In this document: one piece after another, positions 27,607 through 36,743 of the stretch
Position numbering within the stretch: the first letter of the stretch is position 1
How the letters are laid out: every line of letters starts with the position of its first letter
NCBI RefSeq assembly: GCF_011806575.1
Contig: NZ_JAATOO010000028.1
Location: 1-55,916, forward strand
Source: Vibrio hepatarius
Lineage (GTDB): Bacteria; Pseudomonadota; Gammaproteobacteria; Enterobacterales; Vibrionaceae
Direction: 5' to 3'
DNA length: 55,916 nt
Translations under genes and position numbers: made by a program
The notes under the pieces: generated by a model
The model's database searches: none
Told to the model about the DNA's origin: nothing
The model's input: the letters and a program-made list of their open reading frames with translations, nothing else

Positions 27607-28395
27607 TTGAGAAAGTCAGCGAAACACCTTCATCCATCGTTATCAATCGATAAAGCACCATCTGACGTGTTTATGAATTTCGAAGCGTTTTTGTCAAACA
27701 CCGAAACCCGTATGCACAGTCACCCTTGGGGGCAAGTGCAGTTAATTAGCGGCGGCATTTTGGAGATGGAAGCGGAAGGCACCCGTTTTCTCGCACCACC
27801 ACACTTAGCGATTTGGGTGCCGGCAGGGGTTAAGCACACCAGTTACAACCGAAAGCCACTGTCGTATTGCTCGCTCAATATAGCGAAAGGGCTGACGACG
27901 AATTTTCCTGATTGCACTAGCCTCATCAAAGTGACGCCAATTGTGTCCGCCATCATCGACGATTTCAGGCAACGCGATATCAATGTTGCTGAGAGCGAGC
28001 AAGATAAGCGCTTAGTGCAGGTGCTTCTTGACCAACTGGCGACGCGTGATACTCAACACCATTTCCTGCCGTCGACGGATCACAAATATCTAGCGAAGAT
28101 ACTGGCGGCAGTGGAAGAAAATCCGATTGATAACACCAGCCTTTCTGAGTGGGCAGCGCGAGTGCACACGACAGAGCGCACTTTGGCGCGTCACTGTCAG
28201 TCTGAACTGGGGATGAGCTTCACCGAATGGCGTTTGCGAGTTCGCTATCTTTATTCGATGGACTTATTAAGAAAGGGACATTCGGTAAAAGAAGTGGCGC
28301 TGACGCTCGGGTACAACCAGGCGAGTCCGTTTATTGCGATGTTCAAAAAATACTCCGGGCAGACCCCGGAGCAATATAAAAACAAATTACTATAG
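27607..28395 (+). CDS. AraC-family regulator with N-terminal cupin
   Basis: The 262-residue product starts at TTG 27607, supported by AGGAAG about seven bases upstream and the lack of any nearer ATG. The cupin sensor domain covers about 25-110 (METRMHSHPWGQVQLISGG-like, with HSHPWG metal-type His residues, and LAIWVPAGVKHTSY). The two-HTH AraC domain covers about 165-262 (TLARHCQSELGMSFTEWRLRVR and VALTLGYNQASPFIAMFKKY). The layout matches NimR/RclR-like regulators that sit divergently from a DMT or MFS exporter, as here. The effector is unknown. Confidence 0.9.
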   Translation: MRKSAKHLHPSLSIDKAPSDVFMNFEAFLSNTETRMHSHPWGQVQLISGGILEMEAEGTRFLAPPHLAIWVPAGVKHTSYNRKPLSYCSLNIAKGLTTNFPDCTSLIKVTPIVSAIIDDFRQRDINVAESEQDKRLVQVLLDQLATRDTQHHFLPSTDHKYLAKILAAVEENPIDNTSLSEWAARVHTTERTLARHCQSELGMSFTEWRLRVRYLYSMDLLRKGHSVKEVALTLGYNQASPFIAMFKKYSGQTPEQYKNKLL

Positions 28396-29304
28396 CGTTT
28401 GAATCACGTAATCAAGCGCACCAACGATTGCCGCAACTTGCGCGTTGTTACACTCTTCATCCGTGACTTTCGGGCTGTCTGGGTACACTTCAGTTGTGGT
28501 GCCATACTGACACTGTGTTACGCCGCCACAGAGGCCGAGTTTTACCATCGGGTAGTTAATCACGCCGTGTTGGGTAACGGGGGAGCCGATGATCTCGCCA
28601 TTTTCGTCAGCTGGCGCAATGTGAGTGACTTTGCTTACCGACTCAATCACGGCTTTTTGAAATTCAGGTTGTGGGTTTTCACTGTCACCGACGGTGTAAA
28701 AACCATCTGGAATTGAACCTGGAACATACTCAACCCCATCACGTGCCGCGAGAGCTGGACGAAATTCGCTTTCGTCTGTGTCAGTCGTCTCATGCAAATC
28801 GATGTGCACTAAAATCTCTTCTTTAATCGACGCGACTAACTTGATCAGGTTGGCCGATTCTTCCGCAGGACTATTGGCATAGAATGAACGGTTTGGATCG
28901 AGTGCTAACGGGTTCCAGCGGTTGATCGTTTCGTATCCCCAAGGACTCACACATGGTGCGATGATGATGTTGAACTGCTCGCTGTAGCGTTCCATTTCGT
29001 TTGCAGCAAATTTCAGGGCTCCGTGGACACCGCTGGTCTCATAACCGTGAACGCCGCCAGTGACAAGCACGACGGGCTTGTTTGCATCCCATGATTTGCT
29101 CTTGATGCAAAACAGCGGATAGCGCTCTGGATCATACGACAAGGCTCCGTATTGCTCGACAGTAAACTGCTGCGCCAGTGATTGAATCTTAGGCACAACT
29201 TCTTGCTGATATTCACGTTTGATGGTGGTTTGTTCACGCCACGCGACACGTTCTGCGTCGCCCCACTTTTGGCCGAGGGTACCGATTGGATAAGAACTGA
29301 GCAT
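28390..29304 (-). CDS. M14-family metallopeptidase (zinc carboxypeptidase-like)
   Basis: The product is 304 residues from ATG at 29304, with AAGG just upstream; the in-frame ATG at 29364 adds a tail with no ribosome site. Zinc ligands of the M14 fold are visible: GGVHGYETSG (HxxE) and a later HIDLHETTD (His). NRWNPLALDPNRSF supplies the Arg/Asn substrate pocket. It would remove C-terminal residues or deacylate a small amide in the cytoplasm, as no signal peptide is seen. Its stop overlaps the AraC gene's end by 6 bp (convergent). Confidence 0.85.
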   Translation of the reverse strand: MLSSYPIGTLGQKWGDAERVAWREQTTIKREYQQEVVPKIQSLAQQFTVEQYGALSYDPERYPLFCIKSKSWDANKPVVLVTGGVHGYETSGVHGALKFAANEMERYSEQFNIIIAPCVSPWGYETINRWNPLALDPNRSFYANSPAEESANLIKLVASIKEEILVHIDLHETTDTDESEFRPALAARDGVEYVPGSIPDGFYTVGDSENPQPEFQKAVIESVSKVTHIAPADENGEIIGSPVTQHGVINYPMVKLGLCGGVTQCQYGTTTEVYPDSPKVTDEECNNAQVAAIVGALDYVIQTL

Positions 29305-29483
29305 TACCTTGCCTTTATTGTTTTTGAAAATACTCGCACAGGATAAAGCGCGCCAGAAGAGCAAGCAATGTTTGTCTGGCTAACGCACGGAAGTTTGACT
29401 TATGAGTGATATTTCAGTTTGTAGTCTCAACGTGGGGTGTTACATTTGCTTACATCGATAGTAATGCAAACAAGAGCGTATTT

Positions 29484-30392
29484 ATGGCGGGAGCAAGTTT
29501 ACTTACACTGCTCGACGATATAGCGAGCGTATTGGATGATGTCGCGGTGATGTCAAAAGTCGCCGCAAAGAAAACCGCGGGTGTGTTGGGCGACGACTTA
29601 GCACTCAACGCACAGCAAGTGTCTGGTGTGACGGCAGAACGTGAGATCCCAGTGGTTTGGAGTGTGGCTAAAGGCTCGTTTCGCAACAAGTTGATATTGG
29701 TGCCGGCTGCGCTGTTGATCAGTTCCTTTATCCCTTGGTTAATCATGCCACTATTGTTGATGGGTGGACTTTTCCTCTGTTACGAGGGCGCTGAAAAGGT
29801 GCTCGAGAAATTGTTTCATGGTGAAGAGCACCCGCAAACGGATAGTGCAGAGTTAGAAGCGATCAGCGATTCGATTGAAGAGTATGAAAAGAAAAAAATC
29901 GCAGGTGCGATCCGCACCGACTTTATCTTATCTGCTGAGATCATCGTAATTGCATTGGGTACGGTACAAGGGGCGTCGACGAGCACGCAAATCTTAGTTG
30001 TGAGCTTAATCGCCGTGCTGATGACCATCGGTGTGTACGGTCTGGTTGCGGGTATTGTTAAACTGGATGACTTAGGTTTTTATCTTGAAAAGCGCAGTCA
30101 GGGTAAAGGGCTGCTGTTTTCTATTGGGCAGGGCTTAATCGCTTTTGCACCTAAACTGATGAAAGCGCTGACCGTGATTGGCACTGCAGCAATGTTCTTG
30201 GTCGGTGGCGGCATCGTTGTGCACAACGTACCCATGATTCATCATTGGGTGGAGCCGATCATCATGAGCATTCCGGATATTTCCTTGGCTCAAGCGCTGT
30301 TTCCCACCTTGATGAACGGCTTGATTGGTGCGGTATCTGGCTTGGTTGTAGTGGCTATTTTCTCGATCATTGCTAAGATCAAGCAAAGCTAA
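29484..30392 (+). CDS. yedI: YedI, DUF808 inner-membrane protein
   Basis: The product is 302 residues from ATG at 29484. This start gives MAGASLLTLLDDIASVLDDV, matching E. coli YedI; the upstream in-frame extension is not family-like. Further matches are VMSKVAAKKTAGVLGDDLAL and NAQQVSGV, then a hydrophobic core with about eight membrane segments. YedI is an inner-membrane protein of unknown function. It is a single gene ending in a GC-rich hairpin shared with the convergent DsbA-like gene. Confidence 0.9.
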   Translation: MAGASLLTLLDDIASVLDDVAVMSKVAAKKTAGVLGDDLALNAQQVSGVTAEREIPVVWSVAKGSFRNKLILVPAALLISSFIPWLIMPLLLMGGLFLCYEGAEKVLEKLFHGEEHPQTDSAELEAISDSIEEYEKKKIAGAIRTDFILSAEIIVIALGTVQGASTSTQILVVSLIAVLMTIGVYGLVAGIVKLDDLGFYLEKRSQGKGLLFSIGQGLIAFAPKLMKALTVIGTAAMFLVGGGIVVHNVPMIHHWVEPIIMSIPDISLAQALFPTLMNGLIGAVSGLVVVAIFSIIAKIKQS

Positions 30393-30401
30393 TCTGAATA
30401 T

Positions 30402-30426
30402 CGCGCTAGGTTAGTGTCCTAGCGCG
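30402..30426. terminator. hairpin between convergent genes
   Basis: CGCGCTAGG (30402-30410) pairs with CCTAGCGCG (30418-30426) around a seven-base loop. There is no clear T-tract, and the right arm overlaps the last codons of the DsbA-like gene, so termination strength is uncertain. Confidence 0.45.
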
Positions 30427-31066
30427 GATTCGCAATGATTTGTTCTAAGGCAGAAACCAACAGTTCTGGTGTTTGCGCGCCCGAAATCAGATGTTTTTGA
30501 TTGATGATGATCGCGGGTACGGCGTTGATCCCCGCCTCAAGCCACTGGTGTTCGGTGTGTGCAACGGTTTCCGCCCAACTCGGATCTTGTATTACCATGC
30601 TCGCGACTTCTGGGTCCAAGCCAACGTCTTGGGCACATTGAACTAGGATTTGTTCGTTACTGATGTTCTGGTTTTCACTAAAGTAAGCGTGGAACAAGCG
30701 CATTTCTAAGTCGAATTGCTTATTTTCGCTCGATGCCCACATAATCAGTTGGTGCGCTTTGCGGGTATTATAAATACGCATATCGTCGGAAAAGTTGAAT
30801 ACAAAGCCAACTTCTTCGCCTAGCTTGGTCAAGTTTTTTCTTGCCGCGACACTCGCTTCGGTGGTGGTGCCGTATTTTTCGTGTAGGTGTTCACGTAGGT
30901 TTTGCCCCTGCTCACCCATTGCAGGGTTGAGTTCAAATGGGTGCCACTGAATCTCAGCGTCAACTTTGCCTGAGAGCGCTTTCAGTGCTAACTCTAAACG
31001 CTTGTAGCCTATGATGCACCAAGGGCAGACCACATCAGACACGATATCGATTTGAACCTTTTCCAT
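30419..31066 (-). CDS. DsbA-family (FrnE-like) oxidoreductase
   Basis: The product is 215 residues from ATG at 31066, which has AGGAGG four bases upstream; longer in-frame starts have none. The thioredoxin-like fold contains the active-site motif CPWC (VVCPWCIIGYKR, residues about 13-16) and the cis-Pro region (NAVPAIIINQK). The domain is of the FrnE/2-hydroxychromene-2-carboxylate isomerase type. No signal peptide is present, so it acts in the cytoplasm, perhaps as a disulfide isomerase in oxidative stress. Single gene. Confidence 0.9.
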   Translation of the reverse strand: MEKVQIDIVSDVVCPWCIIGYKRLELALKALSGKVDAEIQWHPFELNPAMGEQGQNLREHLHEKYGTTTEASVAARKNLTKLGEEVGFVFNFSDDMRIYNTRKAHQLIMWASSENKQFDLEMRLFHAYFSENQNISNEQILVQCAQDVGLDPEVASMVIQDPSWAETVAHTEHQWLEAGINAVPAIIINQKHLISGAQTPELLVSALEQIIANPR

Positions 31067-31277
31067 GTTTCCTCCTACTGAATGTAATACGGTGAGTATA
31101 GTCTCAGTAGTGTGAAAATCCGCTAAGTGATTCGCGGTTCTGTGATTTCTACGCCTAACCACTACTACTTGAAAAGCATGGGTAAGGGGGATAAGTAATA
31201 AAAAACAGATTTGGTAATATGGGATCAGTTTGAGCTATCTGAAGTAGCAACTGAATAATAGGTATAAGGACATTGTC

Positions 31278-32633
31278 ATGTTTACCTCTAACGCAACAGA
31301 TGTAATTCTGCATGCTTTTGACTGGCCGTATTCGTTAGTGACTCAAAGGGCGGAACAAATCGCTCGCGCCGGTTACAAGCATGTTTTGATCTCGCCACCG
31401 ATGAAATCGTTTAAGTCCGCTCAAGGGACACAATGGTGGCAGCGTTATCAACCACAAGACTATCGTGTGATTGATAATCAACTCGGCAATACCACAGATG
31501 TGAGAGAGATGGTTGCTGAGCTAAAAAAATACGGTGTGGGCGTATACGCCGATGTTGTGTTTAATCATATGGCGAATGAGTCATCGATTCGTAGCGACCT
31601 TTACTACCCAAGTTTTAAGGATCTAAAAGCTTACGCCGAGAAGGACGATTATTTCTTACAGCAAAAGTTGTTTGGTGATTTATCCAAGCCGCTGTTTTAC
31701 CACAACCATTTTGTCGAAGCTTTTGGTATCGAAGATTGGCAAGATCAATGGCAGGTACAAAATGGTCGAATAACGGGCGGAGCGAGCGATCCGGGCCTAC
31801 CGACGCTGCGAGTTTGTGACTACGTTATTGAACAGCAGCGCAACTATCTGTTTGCGCTTAAGTCGATTGGTATTAAAGGCTTTCGCATTGACGCGGCTAA
31901 ACACATGAGTATCGAGCACTTAAAGCGGGTTTGGACCGATGATATTTGTGAAGGCGTGCATATCTTTGGTGAGATCATCACGAATGGTGGCGTGAGCAAA
32001 CCGGAATACGAGCTGTTTTTAGAGCCGTTTCTTGCTAACACTAAGTTTGGCGCGTACGACTTTCCATTGTTCCAAATGACGTACGACGCATTAGCAGAAA
32101 ATGGCAGCTTGAAAGAGCTGGTGGACCCATACTGTTTTGGTCAGGCGTTGTCTGAAAACCGCGCGGTGATATTTGCGATTACCCACGATATTCCTAACAA
32201 CGATGTGTTTGCCGATTTGGTGATGGACGAAGAGCTGGAATGGCTCGCATATACTTATGTACTTGGTCGAGACGGCGGCGTGCCGCTGATATACACCGAC
32301 TTGGACACCTGCGGCTTGACTGATAAACACGGTCAAGCGCGATGGCTCAACGCTTGGAACGAGCCTAAGATGGTGAAAGCGATTGGTTTTCACAACAAGA
32401 TGCACGCCAAACCGATGAATATACTTGAGGCGTCTGATGATTTGCTTGCGTTTAGTCGTGGTGAGGAAGGGATCGTAATCATCAACAAGTCAAAGCGAAG
32501 TCAAACCTTTGAGGTGAAAACGACGCACAATTGGAAAGATGTATTGACGGGTAAAGTGCATGTGGGTGAGGCAGAGATTCTTAAACTGAATATCGCTCCT
32601 GTGAGCAGTATGATGTTGATTGCCGCCAAATAA
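31278..32633 (+). CDS. GH13 alpha-amylase-family enzyme, cytoplasmic
   Basis: The 451-residue product has the four GH13 regions: DVVFNHMAN (region I), GFRIDAAKH (II, with the nucleophile Asp), FGEIITNG (III, with the acid Glu), and ITHDIPNND (IV, with the HD pair). It has no signal peptide, so it probably works on internal malto-oligosaccharides or glycogen. The short C-terminal beta domain (FSRGEEGIVIINKSKRSQ) is typical. AAGGACATTGTC precedes the ATG. A hairpin follows the stop. Exact specificity unknown. Confidence 0.92.
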   Translation: MFTSNATDVILHAFDWPYSLVTQRAEQIARAGYKHVLISPPMKSFKSAQGTQWWQRYQPQDYRVIDNQLGNTTDVREMVAELKKYGVGVYADVVFNHMANESSIRSDLYYPSFKDLKAYAEKDDYFLQQKLFGDLSKPLFYHNHFVEAFGIEDWQDQWQVQNGRITGGASDPGLPTLRVCDYVIEQQRNYLFALKSIGIKGFRIDAAKHMSIEHLKRVWTDDICEGVHIFGEIITNGGVSKPEYELFLEPFLANTKFGAYDFPLFQMTYDALAENGSLKELVDPYCFGQALSENRAVIFAITHDIPNNDVFADLVMDEELEWLAYTYVLGRDGGVPLIYTDLDTCGLTDKHGQARWLNAWNEPKMVKAIGFHNKMHAKPMNILEASDDLLAFSRGEEGIVIINKSKRSQTFEVKTTHNWKDVLTGKVHVGEAEILKLNIAPVSSMMLIAAK

Positions 32634-32638
32634 AATAA

Positions 32639-32663
32639 AGCGCACCTAGCGTGCGCTCTATTT
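32639..32663 (+). terminator. terminator after the amylase gene
   Basis: AGCGCAC (32639-32645) pairs with GTGCGCT (32651-32657) around CTAGC, followed by CTATTTGC. The T-tract is weak. Confidence 0.65.
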
Positions 32664-32689
32664 GCTATTGCGGTGCTGTGGGTGCTGGC

Positions 32690-33295
32690 TTATTTACCCA
32701 ACAACAATGCTTCAAGCTGGCCATACGCGCTATCGTCACCGTTAAACAACAGCTCAATCACTTGCGCCCGTTTTTTACCCGATAACATCATCTTGTTGGC
32801 TTCACGAACTTTGAGTACCAGTTGTTGTTCGCTGGAAAGTGCAGAGTCACGGCAATCCCTATGCCATTGGTTGATGTTGCGGGTTAACTGGCTTTCTTTC
32901 AACTTTGGCTGCATTGTGCTCAATTCGTGGCGCATGACTCTGAGTTGGTCGTTGAGTATTTCGTTATCATTGTCGATATCATGGAGTCGATTGATCAGCG
33001 CTTGGCTTAACTCATTCAGCGCGACATAGCCGCCTTGTTTTGGCAGTGGCGAAGTGACACGGCAAGAAACTTCTACTAACTGAACCGTGGTATTTGGGAA
33101 ATAAGTGATTGAGCATAACGTATCAAATGGTAACCAAAACGTATGACCGGCCTCAACCGCGTACTCTTGTTTACCCAGTTTTGCTAGCACCAAACCATCA
33201 CGCACGTACAGCAGGGTGTGTTTCAATAATTTGCGTCTTGGAGTGCTGTGGAGAAAATCTTGTCGCAGTAATTGATGTGAGATGGCGTAGTGCAT
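32690..33295 (-). CDS. cupin-domain AraC-like regulator without a visible HTH
   Basis: The product is about 201 residues from ATG at 33295 (MHYAISHQLL); an in-frame ATG at 33358 is possible. The first 100 residues form an AraC-type cupin (LLYVRDGLVLAKLGKQEYAVEAGHT and FWLPFDTLCS). The rest is helical with a coiled-coil stretch (IDNDNEILNDQLRVMRHELS). The usual pair of AraC HTH motifs is not visible, and the protein is about 60-80 residues short for an AraC regulator. It may be a sensor or decoy, or the HTH may be too diverged to see. It converges on the amylase gene. Confidence 0.55.
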   Translation of the reverse strand: MHYAISHQLLRQDFLHSTPRRKLLKHTLLYVRDGLVLAKLGKQEYAVEAGHTFWLPFDTLCSITYFPNTTVQLVEVSCRVTSPLPKQGGYVALNELSQALINRLHDIDNDNEILNDQLRVMRHELSTMQPKLKESQLTRNINQWHRDCRDSALSSEQQLVLKVREANKMMLSGKKRAQVIELLFNGDDSAYGQLEALLLGK

Positions 33296-33459
33296 GAAAA
33301 TACTCGTATCTATTGGGGCGCTAAGGGTAACTTTTCTGGCAAAAAAAGCCAATATCAATTCTATATAGTACGATTACGTGGTCTGACCTTTTCAAATCTG
33401 AGAGAAGTATAGCTGATAAGAATGCTAACTATGCGTAGAATGAGCCAGCTTTTTGAATT

Positions 33460-34572
33460 ATGAATATAACAATGACTATAACTAACGATCCATTTATTGA
33501 TATCCGTCCATATAATGATGACGAGATTCCAGCGGCGATTGACCGCTTGGTAAACGACGAAGAATTTATTAGTGCCATTCTTCAGCACCGCTTTTCTAAC
33601 CATGCAGGTTGGTTTAAGGCGATCATGTCACCTTTAGTAAAGGTGTACCTGAAAATGAAATGGTCCAAGTTGAACTCAGTCGAAACGATTCAGCTTGAAG
33701 TAAAGAAGTACCTTGAGCAAACCTTAGCGACGACCACCAAAGGCGTCACCTATAGCGGTTTGGATAAGCTAGACAAACAAACATCTTACTTGTTTGTCTC
33801 GAACCACCGCGATATCGCGATGGATCCGGCGTTGGTTAACTATGGTCTTCACCAGAGCGATCACAAAACAGTGCGTATCGCGATTGGTGATAACTTGCTG
33901 AAAAAACCTTGTGCGACTGAGCTGATGCGCCTGAACAAGAGCTTCATCGTAAAACGCTCGGCGAAAGGCCCGCGTGAAATGATGAAAGCACTGGGTACGC
34001 TGTCGGCGTACATCAAGCATTCGTTGGATACTGGTCATTCTATTTGGATTGCACAGAAAGAAGGTCGCGCGAAAGACGGCAATGATTATACCGATCCTGC
34101 GATTCTTAAGATGTTCCACGTTGAAGGACGTAAGCAAAAAGTTGACTTTGCCGAGTACATTAAATCGCTGAAAATTGTTCCGGTGTCGATCTCTTATGAG
34201 AATGACCCGTGTGACATCGCTAAAGCCAAAGAGCTTTGGGCGAAAGCAGAAAAAGGCAGTTACGAAAAAGGTGAGTTCGAAGATATCGAAAGCATCATTC
34301 AAGGTATCGTCGGTGACAAAGGCCATGTTCATGTGGCGTTTGGTGATGTGATTGAGCAAGACTTCGATACGCCAGAAGCGCTAGCGGAAGAAATCGACCG
34401 TCAGATCCATCTGCACTACAAACTGTTCCCAATTAACAAGTTGGCAGCAGGCGATGAGTCAGTAAGCGAAAACGTAAAAGCGGTACTGGAAGATAAGTTG
34501 ATGCAGTTACCAGAAGGCGCGAGACCTTATCTGATTGCCAGCTACGCTAATCCGGTCAACAACCAGAAATAA
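33460..34572 (+). CDS. 1-acylglycerol-3-phosphate-type acyltransferase (PlsC-like)
   Basis: The 370-residue product (ATG 33460, or ATG 33472 four codons later; neither has a good ribosome site) contains the acyltransferase motif I FVSNHRDIAMDP, where the His and an Asp match HX4D, at about residues 112-118. Motif III-like IWIAQKEGRAKDG is at about 200 and KIVPVSISYENDP at about 245. No clear membrane segment is present. It is probably a glycerolipid acyltransferase at the inner membrane surface. Single gene with its own terminator. Confidence 0.8.
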   Translation: MNITMTITNDPFIDIRPYNDDEIPAAIDRLVNDEEFISAILQHRFSNHAGWFKAIMSPLVKVYLKMKWSKLNSVETIQLEVKKYLEQTLATTTKGVTYSGLDKLDKQTSYLFVSNHRDIAMDPALVNYGLHQSDHKTVRIAIGDNLLKKPCATELMRLNKSFIVKRSAKGPREMMKALGTLSAYIKHSLDTGHSIWIAQKEGRAKDGNDYTDPAILKMFHVEGRKQKVDFAEYIKSLKIVPVSISYENDPCDIAKAKELWAKAEKGSYEKGEFEDIESIIQGIVGDKGHVHVAFGDVIEQDFDTPEALAEEIDRQIHLHYKLFPINKLAAGDESVSENVKAVLEDKLMQLPEGARPYLIASYANPVNNQK

Positions 34573-34575
34573 CGT

Positions 34576-34604
34576 AAAAAGGGATGTGCCAAGCATCCCT
34601 TTTT
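34576..34604. terminator. bidirectional terminator
   Basis: AAAAAGGGATG (34576-34586) pairs with CATCCCTTTTT (34594-34604) around a seven-base loop. It separates the acyltransferase and the convergent LRR-like gene. Confidence 0.88.
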
Positions 34605-34621
34605 CTATTTTAATCTTTCCC

Positions 34622-35221
34622 CTAAGGAGCGACCGCTCCACCAAGCGTTAAGTTACTCGGCCACTTTGTGATTCGGTTGCCGCCCAGATAAATATTACCT
34701 TTCACCGTCATCGTATCGGGAAACTCTGTCAACCCTGAACCACCAATGTATAAGTTGCCGTCGACGGTTAAACCCTCAGGCAGTGCGGTCAATGGCGTGC
34801 GAATCACACTAAGATCGCCTTTCACTCGTAACCTTGGAGGCAGAAAGGTTAATGGCGTATCGGTGAGGTTCAGGTAGCCTCCCAATTTGATCTTTGACGG
34901 CCAACGAGTGATTTTAGAACCGAGTAAGTTGGCGTAACCTTTAATGCTCACCCCTTTGCCGAGGCTTTTAAGTTCACTATTGGACGCTTCTAGACTGCCT
35001 AAGATTTGCACGCCTGCGGGCAGCTTTTTTATCGTGGTTTTGGCGATGTTGAGATTGCCTTTTATCACCAAACCGGATGGCAACTCGCTATAAGGTTTGT
35101 TGCGCAGATCCAAATTCCCGTAGTTATCCAAGTGATTTAGAATACGGAACTGATCAAGCGGTTGAGCAACCCCATGAACAGCAGTCAGCGATAGCAGTGT
35201 GGCGAGAAAAATTCGTCTCAT
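34622..35221 (-). CDS. secreted leucine-rich-repeat-like protein
   Basis: The 199-residue product has a signal peptide (1-19, ending GVA) and about seven tandem units of roughly 20 residues. The unit pattern is LP-x-GL-x-VKGNL-x-I-x-T-x-LT, for example LPEGLTVDGNLYIGGSGL and WPSKIKLGGYLNLTDTPL. The LPxxL spacing is like bacterial LPX-type LRRs (IpaH/SspH sensor domains), but there is no E3 ligase domain. It is probably a periplasmic or secreted binding module. Single gene; no operon context. Confidence 0.75.
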   Translation of the reverse strand: MRRIFLATLLSLTAVHGVAQPLDQFRILNHLDNYGNLDLRNKPYSELPSGLVIKGNLNIAKTTIKKLPAGVQILGSLEASNSELKSLGKGVSIKGYANLLGSKITRWPSKIKLGGYLNLTDTPLTFLPPRLRVKGDLSVIRTPLTALPEGLTVDGNLYIGGSGLTEFPDTMTVKGNIYLGGNRITKWPSNLTLGGAVAP

Positions 35222-35302
35222 AAGGAAGCATTAGAGTGAGTTTGCGTTTAAGTATTAATGAGTAGGTTAGGTAAGGTCAATGTTTGTTGATTGAGGGTAT
35301 AG

Positions 35303-35328
35303 AAAAACGGGCAAGATGCCCGTTTTTT
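35303..35328. terminator. terminator hairpin downstream of yfcZ-like gene
   Basis: AAAAACGGGCA (35303-35313) pairs with TGCCCGTTTTT around loop AGA, with T runs on both strands. It is 30 bp beyond the yfcZ-like stop (minus strand). Confidence 0.85.
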
Positions 35329-35357
35329 GACGCTTTGATGTGTTTTAAACCACATTT

Positions 35358-35648
35358 TTAGCGCGCTAGAGAACGTGTTTTGAGTTCAAAGATAAGTTTT
35401 TCCGCACTCACTTCAAACTGAAAACGAGCGGTCAATTGTGTCGAACCATCTTCGATTTCTGACGCTTCATACTTTACTTCCGCCGAGACTTGTTTGGCGA
35501 GTTCGATGTACTTGTCTAGTTCAGCCTGAAGTAAAGATTTATCATTACCGTTAATGATCACTTCCGCGACATTGTCGCCTTCTCTGATGAAAAAGCCCAT
35601 TTCACCAGCGCAGCCACAGGCTTCACATACTTCTTTTTCAGTGCTCAT
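35358..35648 (-). CDS. YfcZ/YiiS family protein (DUF406)
   Basis: The 96-residue product begins MSTEKEVCEACGCAGEMGFF, a Cys-rich N-terminus typical of YfcZ proteins. It then has an alternating helix/strand body with LQAELDKYIELAKQ and a conserved end (FQFEVSAEKLIFELKTR) that resembles E. coli YfcZ. AGAGGATATTGAG precedes the ATG. Members are small cytoplasmic proteins, upregulated in some stress studies, without an assigned function. The CEACGC cluster may bind metal. Confidence 0.85.
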   Translation of the reverse strand: MSTEKEVCEACGCAGEMGFFIREGDNVAEVIINGNDKSLLQAELDKYIELAKQVSAEVKYEASEIEDGSTQLTARFQFEVSAEKLIFELKTRSLAR

Positions 35649-36141
35649 CTCAATATCCTCTTACAAAATATAGGGGCATTCTAACCAGTATTAAGTCTTT
35701 AATCCATATCTTACATGAGACCTGTTGCAATAAGGGAAGTACGCCATTCTGCTGTCATAAGTTGTCAAGCGAACGCTAATCCACACGAATAGTAATGAGA
35801 TCTATGTCACTAAAATGCGAAAAGAAGTGTCATTTTATTGTCGGAATGGAATTCTGTCAGTTGTAAGGGGCTCTAATTTATAAGAATATCGGCAAGCACA
35901 ATTAATATAAACATAAAAACATTGCCTATTCATTTCATAGATTCATGTGATGTGTGTTTGTGAAGGTTTAGCTTAATGGTCACAATTTTTTGACCTACCA
36001 AGTTTGACTACGATGCAGTACCGACTTTTGATTAAGCAGTTCTTTTGTCTTGTTGCTTGTACTGTCTTGGAGCTATTCGATTAGGTTTCATTAGCTAACT
36101 CTGTTTGAGTTAGGCGGGTTTACAAAAAGAAGAGCCAGAAC
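35649..36141. other. long AT-rich intergenic region upstream of the LuxT-like gene
   Basis: These 493 bp lack a credible ORF. The region is AT-rich, especially 35810-36000, and is much longer than usual for this window. It may hold the promoter and operators of the luxT-like gene and the yfcZ-like promoter, or an unrecognised small RNA. A short CG-poor inverted element around 36085-36125 (AGCTAACTC and GAGTTAGGC) is visible just before the gene. Confidence 0.45.
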
Positions 36142-36600
36142 ATGCCAAAGCGTAGTAAAGAAGATACCGAAATCACTATTCAGAAAATCATGGATGCCGT
36201 TGTTGATCAGCTGTTGCGACTGGGTTATGACAAGATGTCATACACAACTCTAAGTCAGCAAACTGGCGTATCTAGAACTGGTATTAGCCACCATTTCCCA
36301 AAAAAGACAGACTTCACAGCCGCGCTTGATAGCCGTATTTTCAAGATGTTTGTTGAACATGTCGATTTTGACAATGGACTGGATTCATTTTCTAGCAGTT
36401 GGGTGACCGCGTTAGATAATGAAGAGTTCCGCGCTATTTTGCGTTTACTGTTCCACCATATTGTGACCACGCAAAATACGCATGAGTTTGCGATTAACGG
36501 CATTGACCGTCTGTACAAAATGACAGAGTCGCAGTTTGGCGGATCAAGCTCTAAAGAGTTGGAATGGCTTATCGGTAAGTCATTGGTTCGCATGGTGTAA
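36142..36600 (+). CDS. luxT: TetR-family regulator LuxT/SwrT-like
   Basis: The 152-residue product has an N-terminal TetR HTH: IQKIMDAVVDQLLRLGYDKM, then SYTTLSQQTGVSRTGISHHF, then PKKTDFTAALD. The C-terminal part is short and helical. The size (about 17 kDa) and sequence match LuxT of V. harveyi (SwrT in V. parahaemolyticus) from memory. LuxT represses qrr1 and influences quorum-sensing outputs and swarming. The long upstream region would suit a regulated promoter. A terminator follows. The symbol is from recognition, not a search. Confidence 0.75.
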   Translation: MPKRSKEDTEITIQKIMDAVVDQLLRLGYDKMSYTTLSQQTGVSRTGISHHFPKKTDFTAALDSRIFKMFVEHVDFDNGLDSFSSSWVTALDNEEFRAILRLLFHHIVTTQNTHEFAINGIDRLYKMTESQFGGSSSKELEWLIGKSLVRMV

Positions 36601-36624
36601 TTGTATTACCAACCTCATTGATAT

Positions 36625-36651
36625 GAGCCTTCCTCGGAAGGCTCTTTTTAT
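36625..36651 (+). terminator. terminator after luxT
   Basis: GAGCCTTC (36625-36632) pairs with GAAGGCTC (36637-36644) around CTCG, followed by TTTTTA. Confidence 0.88.
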
Positions 36652-36743
36652 TGGCGCAAAGCAAGAGTTAAATCCACTCCACACATCGCATCTCTCATGC
36701 CTGTTACACTATTGATATTCAACCACGGATATCATCATTGCTT

